DNA of 64,000 nt from Mageeibacillus sp. UBA3781. Its GTDB lineage: Bacteria; Bacillota; Clostridia; Saccharofermentanales; Saccharofermentanaceae. The notes beneath the pieces were generated by a model. That model was not told where the DNA came from, did not search any database, and was given only the letters and a program-made list of their open reading frames with translations. Every line of letters starts with the position of its first letter. Within the stretch, counting starts at the first letter, position 1. The position numbers and the translations under genes are program-made. Location: assembly GCA_002368805.1 (NCBI GenBank), contig DFFH01000139.1, forward strand, positions 1 to 64,000, read 5' to 3'. This document shows positions 36,129 to 43,703 of the stretch, piece after piece.

Positions 36129-36204
36129 TAAAAAAGCGTCAATCCTTGCCGCTGGTCCTCGGAATGAATCCTGCGGAATCGCGTCTACGGATTGCGCTTT
36201 TTTA
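36129..36204. repeat. Conserved-core hairpin element, copy 4, acting as leuA terminator
   Basis: Arms AAAAAAGCGTCAATCC (36130-36145) and GGATTGCGCTTTTTT (36189-36203) pair with one bulged T. The reverse-strand core reads CGCGATTCCGCAGG then ATTCATTCCGAGGACCAGCG, the most diverged of the four. The T-run makes it a likely intrinsic terminator for leuA. Like copy 1, its reverse strand has GTAG at the junction between arm and core. Confidence 0.8.
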
Positions 36205-36294
36205 CGTGGAGTTATTTCTTGCTTTTTTATTCTGAGTGATATTGAGTAGATATGTTAACCTTAAAAATGCTATTATTCTGGTTTTTCTTCTTCT

Positions 36295-36326
36295 CAATTA
36301 AACAAAACTGTGATTTTGTTTAATTG
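36295..36326. repeat. Orphan 13-bp perfect inverted repeat
   Basis: CAATTAAACAAAA (36295-36307) and TTTTGTTTAATTG (36314-36326) flank CTGTGA. It has no T-run on either side and lies between two terminators, so its role is unclear. Confidence 0.6.
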
Positions 36327-36385
36327 CATATTATGATTTCAGCTCTTCTGTTTTTCAAAAATCATCCTCTTCTTCATTAAATGAA

Positions 36386-36412
36386 AAAGGACCATTCATG
36401 GAATGATCCTTT
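36386..36412 (-). terminator. Terminator of the small membrane protein gene
   Basis: Read leftward, AAAGGATCAT pairs with ATGGTCCTTT (one wobble) around 7 bases, then TTC. The stem begins in the stop codon of the gene. Confidence 0.75.
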
Positions 36413-36956
36413 ATACAGGTTCTTGTGATTCTTGTGTTTCAGATGTATTTGATGGAATCGGAGTGACATTTTGCACATCCGGTGCCTCGGCGACGATCGT
36501 TGTTTCTGTAGCGAACGGATCGCTCTGTGTTAATTCATTGATTTTATTTACGCCGACCATCTGTTTGTATTCGCTGTAATCGATCTTCGGAGAGATCCAG
36601 CGGTACGTCATGATCAATGCGAGAATAACGATTCCTGCAATCAGAAGCTTTCTGATAATCAGTAAGGATCTTTCTTTTCGATATTTACGATCTACATATT
36701 CTTTGGTAGTATATCCGACCAGAACATATACCTTATGGATAGACTTCCTTTTCGGCATTCTTCTCCGCTCAGCGATCTTGGCCTTGATGCGGTTCCTGAT
36801 TGAATCCGGAAGTTTCTTGAAGTAATTCACGGTAGTTCTTCCCAGGAAACTGAAAAACCCGCCGACAGACATGCCATCACCCGCTGTTGTTTCGGGTGTT
36901 TCATCGATCCACTGTTCCTGATCAGGTTGTTCGTAATAGCTTCTTTCTTCTTCCAT
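36411..36956 (-). CDS. Single-pass membrane protein divergent from lexA, function unknown
   Basis: Not recognised. From the ATG at 36956 (AGGAGA 6 bases upstream) the product is 181 residues. It has an acidic N-terminal 35 residues, a strongly basic cytoplasmic stretch (KAKIAERRRMPKRKS), one transmembrane helix (about 106-124) and a polar Thr/Ser/Pro-rich external tail without a LysM domain. Its position opposite lexA is where Bacillus-type genomes keep the SOS division inhibitor yneA, so an SOS link is possible but unproven. TGCTATAAT forms its own -10, about 25 bases before the start. Confidence 0.65.
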   Translation of the reverse strand: MEEERSYYEQPDQEQWIDETPETTAGDGMSVGGFFSFLGRTTVNYFKKLPDSIRNRIKAKIAERRRMPKRKSIHKVYVLVGYTTKEYVDRKYRKERSLLIIRKLLIAGIVILALIMTYRWISPKIDYSEYKQMVGVNKINELTQSDPFATETTIVAEAPDVQNVTPIPSNTSETQESQEPV

Positions 36957-37022
36957 TTGTCTCTCCTGTATCATGAAGATTATAGCACATAATTCTCTGC
37001 GCCGTATTTCATTTTAATAATG

Positions 37023-37036
37023 CGAACAATCGTTTG
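37023..37036. promoter_or_regulatory. LexA (DinR) box
   Basis: CGAAC-AATC-GTTTG matches the Firmicutes SOS box CGAAC-N4-GTTYG. It overlaps the lexA -35 and lies about 67 bases upstream of the divergent gene's start. Confidence 0.75.
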
Positions 37037-37062
37037 ACACTCTCAATCTATAATGGTAAGAT
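37034..37062 (+). promoter_or_regulatory. Promoter of lexA
   Basis: TTGACA (37034-37039), sharing bases with the LexA box, and TAAGAT (37057-37062) are 17 bases apart, so LexA would block its own promoter. Confidence 0.6.
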
Positions 37063-37091
37063 TGTTATAAATAACATACGGAGGGTGATTT

Positions 37092-37733
37092 ATGGCAGCT
37101 TATCGCTTCACAAAGAGTAATCTGAAAGAAACTTTGGAAATTATCTATGCTTTTATCGTCTCATATGTTAAGCGAGAAGGTTATCCGCCGTCAGTCCGCG
37201 AGATCTGTCAGGGTGTAGGTATCAAGTCCACCTCCACTGTCCATGCTCATCTTCGCCGTTTGCAGGACGAAGGAAAGATCGAGTATATCCCGGGTAAGCG
37301 CCGCGCAATCATGATCAAGGATATCGCTAGAGAGAGCGAGACCACTCTTCCTAAGGAGATCCCGCTTGTCGGTACTGTAACCGCAGGTGTTCCGATCCTT
37401 GCTGAAGAGAATATCGATCATTATCTTCCCTTCCCTGCCGAATATTTCAACTCCGCAGAGTATTTTATGCTTAAAGTTCGTGGCGACAGCATGATCAATG
37501 CCCACATCATGGACGGCGATTATGTCATCGTACGACGTGACAATATGGCAAATATGAATCAGATCATCGTGGCGATGATTGGTAATGAAGCTACCGTAAA
37601 GCGTCTTACTTACCGCAAAGGACATGCTCTTTTGCAGCCTGAAAATCCCGCGTACGAGCCGATTCCTTTTGAGGATGACGACTGCAGGATCCTTGGTGTC
37701 GTAGACGGGATCTTCAGACCGAAAGTCAATTAA
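37092..37733 (+). CDS. lexA: LexA repressor
   Basis: SOS master repressor that self-cleaves when stimulated by RecA filaments. The 213 residues have an N-terminal winged helix (GYPPSVREICQGVGIKSTSTVHAHL split over helices 2-3, about 30-55). The cleavage site is Ala98-Gly99 in VTAGVP, and the catalytic dyad is Ser133 (RGDSM) with Lys170 (ATVKRL). GGAGGG lies 8 bases upstream of the start. Its stop shares the TTAA at 37730-37733 with the stop of convergent hfq. Confidence 0.97.
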   Translation: MAAYRFTKSNLKETLEIIYAFIVSYVKREGYPPSVREICQGVGIKSTSTVHAHLRRLQDEGKIEYIPGKRRAIMIKDIARESETTLPKEIPLVGTVTAGVPILAEENIDHYLPFPAEYFNSAEYFMLKVRGDSMINAHIMDGDYVIVRRDNMANMNQIIVAMIGNEATVKRLTYRKGHALLQPENPAYEPIPFEDDDCRILGVVDGIFRPKVN

Positions 37734-38047
37734 GCTTTCGTTGCCGCAAGTATTATAGTTGCACTTTTCGAAGGATCATACTCCCACTTCTGTTTCTCGG
37801 GAGGAATGATCCTTTGACCGTTTCTCGGAGAAATGTAGCAGATCGAGTGTTTGAAGATCATGATCTGTGTCATCTCATTGTGAATGATGATCGAGTCTTT
37901 GTCATAGCAGTCGATGACACCCTCGATGAGTTCGCCGGAATGCGTCATGATCTCAACGGATGTAAACTCTTTTCTACACTTGTTGAGGAAATAATCCAGT
38001 GCGCGGATCGGGTTTCTTTTTGTCTCGTTTTCTGTCTCGTGAATCAT
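37730..38047 (-). CDS. hfq: RNA chaperone Hfq, divergent with extended tails
   Basis: Sm-fold hexameric RNA chaperone that pairs small RNAs with targets. From the ATG at 38047 (AGGAGGT 7 bases upstream) the product is 105 residues. The Sm1 part is ALDYFLNKCRKEFTSVEIM with THSGELIEGVIDCYD, and Sm2 ends in IFKHSICYISP (FKH replacing the usual YKH at 65-67). The 12-residue N-terminal extension and the C-terminal PPEKQKWEY tail are longer than in Bacillus Hfq. Its place after miaA confirms the call. The stop overlaps lexA's stop. Confidence 0.87.
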   Translation of the reverse strand: MIHETENETKRNPIRALDYFLNKCRKEFTSVEIMTHSGELIEGVIDCYDKDSIIIHNEMTQIMIFKHSICYISPRNGQRIIPPEKQKWEYDPSKSATIILAATKA

Positions 38048-38084
38048 AGTTTGTACCTCCTGTTTTTGCTGTTGCACAAACTAT
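38046..38084 (-). promoter_or_regulatory. Stem enclosing the hfq ribosome site
   Basis: ATAGTTTGT (38084-38076 on the - strand mRNA) pairs perfectly over 9 bp with ACAAACTAT (38054-38046). The last two paired bases are the AU of the start codon, and AGGAGGT is in the 21-base loop. The fold could limit hfq translation, perhaps through Hfq itself. Confidence 0.5.
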
Positions 38085-38148
38085 ATCATCTTTATTTGAT
38101 CTTGGCTGTATTTTATATGCGATATTTTATCCGTTTCACTTATATTGC

Positions 38149-39096
38149 TTAAAAAAGTAATAAGGAGATATTATAATCGTCCATTTCTTCGGCTGAAATC
38201 CAGTGAACATCGTCCATATGACGGAACCAGGTTAGCTGTCTTTTCGCATAATTTCTGGAGTGCTGTTTCAGAAGATCGACACACTCTTTCAGAGACTTCT
38301 CCCCTTCAATATACGGGAAAAGCTCCTTGTATCCGATGGCCTGCATCGCTGTCCGATCTGATGGAAGATGCTGATCATAAAGCCATTTTGCTTCGTCCAG
38401 AAGCCCTTGCTCCATCATGATATCCACGCGTTTATCAATTCGTTCATATAAGATGTCGCGCGGCCAATCGATCGCAAACAGAACGAAAGGATATCTCGGA
38501 ACGTTTTTCGTGGAAGATTCACGGATGTCACGGGTGGTTCCGGAAGTACTCTGAAGAAGTGCAAGCGTATGGATCACTCGCTTTGTATTATTCGGATGGA
38601 TCTTCTCTTCGCATTCCGGATCAAGCAGAATCAATCGCCGGTAAATGTCATCGATTCCATTCTTTTCATATTCTTTGCGAAGTGATTCTTCAAGGGCGCG
38701 ATCGATCGGTGCGCCCTCAAAATCAAAACCTTTCTGCAAAGCAGTAACATATTGTCCTGTTCCTCCGCAAAATACAGGAAGCACTTTCCGATCCAGAAGC
38801 TCGTCGATCTTGCTGTAAGCGGCCTCAAGATAGGAGGCCACATTAAAAGGCGTGTCCGGATCGACAAGATCGATCAGATGATGAGGCACTTCCCTCTTCT
38901 CCTCTTCTGTCGGTTTTGCCGTACCGACAGTAAGGTGACGATAGATCTGCATGGAGTCACAGCAGCAGATCTCCGCATGAAGTGACTTGGCAGATCGTAT
39001 CGAAAAGGATGTCTTACCGCTTGCCGTCGGCCCGCAAATGATCGGAATAGAGCGATACCCGGTCTGTTCCAGTTTTTTCATATTTTCCGGATCCAT
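38149..39096 (-). CDS. miaA: tRNA dimethylallyltransferase
   Basis: Adds a dimethylallyl group to A37 of tRNAs reading UNN codons; MiaB, encoded upstream, then methylthiolates it. The 315 residues contain P-loop GPTASGKT (22-29), CCDSMQIYRHLTVGTAKP with the catalytic Asp, VPHHLIDLVDP and FCGGTGQYV. AGGAGG lies 8 bases before the ATG. It follows mutL by 15 bases in the miaB-mutS-mutL-miaA-hfq operon. Confidence 0.95.
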   Translation of the reverse strand: MDPENMKKLEQTGYRSIPIICGPTASGKTSFSIRSAKSLHAEICCCDSMQIYRHLTVGTAKPTEEEKREVPHHLIDLVDPDTPFNVASYLEAAYSKIDELLDRKVLPVFCGGTGQYVTALQKGFDFEGAPIDRALEESLRKEYEKNGIDDIYRRLILLDPECEEKIHPNNTKRVIHTLALLQSTSGTTRDIRESSTKNVPRYPFVLFAIDWPRDILYERIDKRVDIMMEQGLLDEAKWLYDQHLPSDRTAMQAIGYKELFPYIEGEKSLKECVDLLKQHSRNYAKRQLTWFRHMDDVHWISAEEMDDYNISLLLF

Positions 39097-39111
39097 ACGA
39101 CAGCCTCCTGA

Positions 39112-41001
39112 TCAAACAATACGTTTGAATTCTTTCTCAATCTCTCTTTCCGAAAGACGGATAAGGATCGGACGTCCGTGCGGACAGTGATATGGATCCT
39201 TAAGAACAGACAGATCCTGCAAAAGACGGGTGATCTCAATATCGTGGAGCTTATCATGGCCTTTAACAGCAGCTTTGCAGGCGCTGGTCGCAAGTGAAAG
39301 AATAAGCGCATCTTTTCTGGTCTTGCTCTCATGCATCCATTCATCCACCATCTCTATGAAGGCGGAAGATACGTTTTGAGGGTCCACCTGCGCTGGTACA
39401 GCGCGGATCGCAAGCTCGCTATCGCCCATGGAAGAAACCTCAAATCCGATATCTTCCAGATCGCTGCTGTGTTCTTCTATAAAGCTGATATCGGATCGGG
39501 ACATGGAGACGATCACAGGAGCAATAAGAGGCTGTGAAACCACTTTCTTTTCCATTTCCAGAGCAACGAGCTGCTCGTACAGTACTTTTTCATGGGCAGC
39601 ATGCTGGTCGATCATCAGAAGAGTACGATCCTTTGTCTCCAGCAGGATATATGTATCAAAAAGAGTTCCGATCACACGAGATGAGGTTAATTCATGAAGG
39701 CTCTCTTCACGGCTTTGGGGAACGATATCGAGGATGGTCTCCATAGAAGGCGTTTTCTCAGTTCGCTTCTCCTCCGATGGAACATCTTCTGTTACCGGAA
39801 CGGATGGTATTGGTTCGATAGAGGCAGCCGGGACCTCATATGGTTTTTCCTGCTGCTTAAAATACAGATTGGAATAACCGATATTCTTCGAATAATCAAC
39901 AGAAGCCTTCACTGCAGGTGCAGCTTCTGAAACAGGTGCTTTTACAGGAGGTAAAGATGTCACCGTTTCTTTTGGTTCGTTACCGGAATTAAACGCATAA
40001 TCCACGCTCATCGTCTCTGCGGATAGTGTATTTACGATCGCATGATAGACGGCCCGATAGATCATGGACTCATTAGAGAAGCGGACTTCCGCCTTCTGCG
40101 GGTGGACATTTACATCCAGATCGGAAGATGGAATCAGGATATCCAGGATCACAAATGCGTATTTTCCCTTCATAAGCATATTGGTATATGCAGCATCGAT
40201 CGCCGAAGTGATCGTTTTGCTTCGGATCAATCGCTGATTTACGAAAATGATCTGTTCAGAGCGGGACGCACGTGCGATCTTCGGAAGTCCGACAAATCCT
40301 TTTACAGTGATACCATCGATACTACTGTCGATTGGACGGCAGGCACTGCATATTTCTTTACCATAGACACTATAGAGTGCCGAGCTCGGATCGCAGTTTC
40401 CGGGGCTCTGTAATACCGTTTTTCCGTTCTTGATGAACTTAAAAGAAACATCTGTATGACAAAGGATGAATCTTTCGATCAATACCTGGATATAATTGGC
40501 TTCCGTCTGATCTTTCTTCAGGAACTTAAACCTGGCCGGAAGATTATAGAACAGATCTCTTACTTCCACCGTCGTTCCGGAGGGCATGCCGATCGGCTCA
40601 CAGGAGATAAACTGACCGCCTTCATAGCGGACACACGTACCCTTTTCGGCGAGCGGCTCTTTGGTAGATAAAGTAACTCTGGCCGCAGCGGCTATACTGG
40701 CAAGCGCCTCACCACGGAATCCCATGGAATGCAGGGAGAAGAGCTCGTCGAGCGAACGCAGTTTGCTGGTCGCATGACAGATGAATGCCTTCTGCGCATC
40801 TTCTTCATCCATTCCGCATCCGTTATCCCGGACACGGATCAATGTAATACCGCCATCCGCAATCTCGACTGTGATCTGGGTGGCACCGGCATCGATGGAA
40901 TTCTCCATCAGTTCTTTTACAATAGACATCGGCCGTTCGATAACTTCACCGGCCGCGATTGCATTTGATGTTGCTGCATCAAGTATTTCAATTCTTGACA
41001 T
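39112..41001 (-). CDS. mutL: DNA mismatch repair protein MutL
   Basis: GHKL ATPase linking mismatch recognition to strand nicking. The 629 residues show IAAGEVIERPMSIVKELMENS (catalytic Glu33), DNGCGM, HATSKL and GFRGEALASIAA. The C-terminal half has the endonuclease motif DQHAAHEKVLYE (about 462-473), ACKAAVKGHDKL and CPHGRPILI, so this MutL should nick DNA itself, as in organisms without MutH. A Pro/Ser-rich linker near 335-420 separates the halves. It starts two bases after the mutS stop. Confidence 0.96.
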   Translation of the reverse strand: MSRIEILDAATSNAIAAGEVIERPMSIVKELMENSIDAGATQITVEIADGGITLIRVRDNGCGMDEEDAQKAFICHATSKLRSLDELFSLHSMGFRGEALASIAAAARVTLSTKEPLAEKGTCVRYEGGQFISCEPIGMPSGTTVEVRDLFYNLPARFKFLKKDQTEANYIQVLIERFILCHTDVSFKFIKNGKTVLQSPGNCDPSSALYSVYGKEICSACRPIDSSIDGITVKGFVGLPKIARASRSEQIIFVNQRLIRSKTITSAIDAAYTNMLMKGKYAFVILDILIPSSDLDVNVHPQKAEVRFSNESMIYRAVYHAIVNTLSAETMSVDYAFNSGNEPKETVTSLPPVKAPVSEAAPAVKASVDYSKNIGYSNLYFKQQEKPYEVPAASIEPIPSVPVTEDVPSEEKRTEKTPSMETILDIVPQSREESLHELTSSRVIGTLFDTYILLETKDRTLLMIDQHAAHEKVLYEQLVALEMEKKVVSQPLIAPVIVSMSRSDISFIEEHSSDLEDIGFEVSSMGDSELAIRAVPAQVDPQNVSSAFIEMVDEWMHESKTRKDALILSLATSACKAAVKGHDKLHDIEITRLLQDLSVLKDPYHCPHGRPILIRLSEREIEKEFKRIV

Positions 41002-41003
41002 AA

Positions 41004-43703
41004 CTAATCGTCTCCTTTGGCTTTCTCAATCAATGAATACAATATGTTCATCGCCTCCAAAGGCGTAATCCTGGAAATGTCAAGGTTTACCAGTTCGGAC
41101 CGCAGAGAATTCGAATCGGAAACCGGCTGGCTCGGAGCAAAGATCGGGATCTGACCGGAGATGGGTCCTTCAAATCCGACCTGTTCTTCACCGGAAGAAT
41201 AATTGATCTGCATTTTCTTCTTATCAAGTTCAGAAAGGATAACATTGGCACGCTCCACAACTTCACTCGGAACACCTGCCAGACGGGCGACCTCGATACC
41301 ATAACTGTCCGAGGTTCCTCCCATCGAGATCTTATGAAGAAAGCTTACTTCTTTATTCTTCTCTTCTACTTCAACATGAGCATTATAGACACCCGCAAGT
41401 GTCTTTTCGAGCTGATTGAGCTCATGGTAGTGGGTCGCAAATATAGTTCTTGCAAACATGATCGACCGGTTCGAAATGAATTCGATAATCGCCCATGCGA
41501 TCGCAAGACCGTCATAGGTGCTGGTTCCGCGTCCGACCTCGTCCAGAAGCAGAAGGCTTCTGTAGGTGCCGTTACGTAAGATGCCGGAAACCTCGTTCAT
41601 CTCGACCATAAATGTGGACTGTCCGAGAGAAATATCATCCGAAGCACCGATCCTGGTAAAGATACGGTCAACGATGCCGATATGGGCAAACGATGCCGGA
41701 ACAAAGCTTCCTATCTGTGCAAGAAGTACGATCAGTGCCGTCTGGCGCATATAGGTGGATTTACCAGCCATATTCGGACCGGTAAGAATCATGATACGAT
41801 GATCCGACTCATCCATCGTGATGCCATTGGGGACGAATTCTCCCTCTTTGAGCATCTTTTCGACGACCGGATGACGGCCTTCCTCGATCACGAGTGCCGT
41901 AGTGTCATCGACCTTCGGACGACAGTAATTATTCCTTTCCGCAAGTTCACCAAGCGACATGATTACATCCAGAACGGAGATCGCATTTGCCACACGGAAA
42001 AGACGGTGCACCTGCGATGCGATCGTCTCACGGATCTCACAGAACAGGTCATATTCGAGCTGGACAAGCTTGGCCGTCGAGCCGATGATCATATCCTCGA
42101 TCTTTTTTAGTTCCTCCGTAATATAGCGCTCACCGGTCGTAAGTGTCTGCTTACGGATATATCTTTCAGGAACGAGCGGGACATTTCCCTTGGAGACTTC
42201 GATATAGTAACCGAAGACCTTGTTATAGCTGATCTTCAGGTTTTTGATACCGGTCTCTTCTTTTTCTTTCGCCTCCATCTCAAGAATGATGGATTTACCG
42301 TCTTTGCTTGCACGGCGGAGTCTGTCCGCTTCTTCATTAAAGCCATCCTTAAACATACCGCCTTCTTTTACGGAGATCGGCGGATCTTCACATAAGGAAG
42401 ACTCGAGAAGCTGATAGATATCTGCAAGATCTTCCAGCTCGGCAACGGTATCCTTCAGAACACCCGACTGGAAGTTTGAAGCACATTCCTGAATATATGG
42501 AAGTTTGGAGAGTGTATTTCTAAGATTCAGAAGATCTCTCGCATTTACCGAAGAAAGCGCGATACGGGAAGCCAGACGCTCCATATCATGGACACCGAGA
42601 AGTGCTTCTCTCAGCTCCTGACGGTGTATAAAATCATTTTTTGCCTGTTCTACGGCATCGAGTCTTGCTGAGATCGAAGACACGTCAATAAGAGGTTCCT
42701 CGACCCATTCACGGAGCCTTCGTCCGCCCATAGAAGTCTGCGTCAGGTCGATCGCCCAGAGAAGACTTCCTTTCTTCGACTTCGATCGGATGGTGGAAGT
42801 GATCTCCAGATTTGTTCTTGTCGCCACATCCAGTTCCATCGTATCAGAAACTTCATAGATCCTTGCTTCCGAGAAGTGTGTGACCTGAGACTGCTGCGTC
42901 TCATCAAGATATGCCAAAATGGCATCGATCGCGGAAGTAAGAAGAATATTTCTTGTTTCCTCGGCAAAAGAACTCTTCGCTTTCTTCTTTCCTTCTTTTG
43001 CCTTCTTGAGGTCGGAAGGAAGTACACGCTCGGAAAGTCCGGAGGAAAAATCGGCATTCGGACGAAGCGTGACAGAGCCGACAAGATTATCACATACATA
43101 GTGGAACATCGGATCTTTACTGAAATCCTCATTGAAGATCAGCTCCGATGCACGGTATTTCGAGAGCATATTCACAAGATGCTGCGATGTATTTCCGGTG
43201 ATCAGCTGTGTCGCTTCTATCGTTCCTGTGGTGATATCCGCGGCCGCTAGTCCATACTGCATACCGACTTTATAGACACATACCAGGAAGTTATTCTTTT
43301 TTTCGTCCAGCCCGCTGGTATCGATGACGGTACCCGGGGTCAAAACACGTGTGATCGAGCGCTTTACGAGTCCTTTTGCCAGAGCCGGATCTTCCATCTG
43401 CTCACAGATCGCCACTTTATATCCCTGGGTGATCAGGCGCTGCATATAAGACGAGGCCGAGTGATGCGGGACTCCGCACATCGGTGCACGCTTTTCGAGT
43501 CCGCAGTCACGGGCGGTAAGTGTCAGTTCGAGTATCCTCGAGACGAGTATGGCGTCATCGAAGAACATCTCGTAAAAGTCACCGAGGCGGAACATCAGGA
43601 TAGCGTCTCCGGCGGTCTTTTTCATATCGAAGTACTGGCGCATCATCGGTGAGAGCGTCGATACATCTACTGAAGCATATGTTAGAAGATCATCTTGACT
43701 CAT
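41004..43703 (-). CDS. mutS: DNA mismatch repair protein MutS
   Basis: Mismatch-recognising ATPase. In the 899 residues, the N-terminal mismatch-binding motif is RLGDFYEMFFDDA (about 39-51). The ABC-type ATPase has Walker A TGPNMAGKST (about 638-647), signature SLGQSTFMVEM, Walker B LLLLDEVGRGTST and the ATHYHEL segment. Its start overlaps the end of miaB by 14 bases, so translation is coupled. The C-terminal 60 residues may carry a beta-clamp or tetramer segment, but I see no exact motif. Confidence 0.97.
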   Translation of the reverse strand: MSQDDLLTYASVDVSTLSPMMRQYFDMKKTAGDAILMFRLGDFYEMFFDDAILVSRILELTLTARDCGLEKRAPMCGVPHHSASSYMQRLITQGYKVAICEQMEDPALAKGLVKRSITRVLTPGTVIDTSGLDEKKNNFLVCVYKVGMQYGLAAADITTGTIEATQLITGNTSQHLVNMLSKYRASELIFNEDFSKDPMFHYVCDNLVGSVTLRPNADFSSGLSERVLPSDLKKAKEGKKKAKSSFAEETRNILLTSAIDAILAYLDETQQSQVTHFSEARIYEVSDTMELDVATRTNLEITSTIRSKSKKGSLLWAIDLTQTSMGGRRLREWVEEPLIDVSSISARLDAVEQAKNDFIHRQELREALLGVHDMERLASRIALSSVNARDLLNLRNTLSKLPYIQECASNFQSGVLKDTVAELEDLADIYQLLESSLCEDPPISVKEGGMFKDGFNEEADRLRRASKDGKSIILEMEAKEKEETGIKNLKISYNKVFGYYIEVSKGNVPLVPERYIRKQTLTTGERYITEELKKIEDMIIGSTAKLVQLEYDLFCEIRETIASQVHRLFRVANAISVLDVIMSLGELAERNNYCRPKVDDTTALVIEEGRHPVVEKMLKEGEFVPNGITMDESDHRIMILTGPNMAGKSTYMRQTALIVLLAQIGSFVPASFAHIGIVDRIFTRIGASDDISLGQSTFMVEMNEVSGILRNGTYRSLLLLDEVGRGTSTYDGLAIAWAIIEFISNRSIMFARTIFATHYHELNQLEKTLAGVYNAHVEVEEKNKEVSFLHKISMGGTSDSYGIEVARLAGVPSEVVERANVILSELDKKKMQINYSSGEEQVGFEGPISGQIPIFAPSQPVSDSNSLRSELVNLDISRITPLEAMNILYSLIEKAKGDD

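Larger units (their letters stand above)
36080..36410. other. Gene-free interval between convergent leuA and a small membrane protein gene
   Basis: These 331 bases hold hairpin element copy 4 (36129-36204), an orphan 13-bp inverted repeat (36295-36326) and the terminator of the - strand gene (36386-36412). An extended -10-like TGCTATTAT at 36268-36276 precedes the orphan repeat. No coding signal is seen. Confidence 0.6.

Noticed and set aside
7852..36204. Treating the four hairpins as ordinary unrelated terminators
   Set aside because: The cores are conserved in sequence between copies while the arms are not, and two copies lack a T-tract.
39800..39830. tRNA-like TTCGA pentamer (GGTTCGATAG)
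   Set aside because: It is inside mutL and no acceptor or anticodon stem can be built around it. No tRNA was found anywhere in the window.
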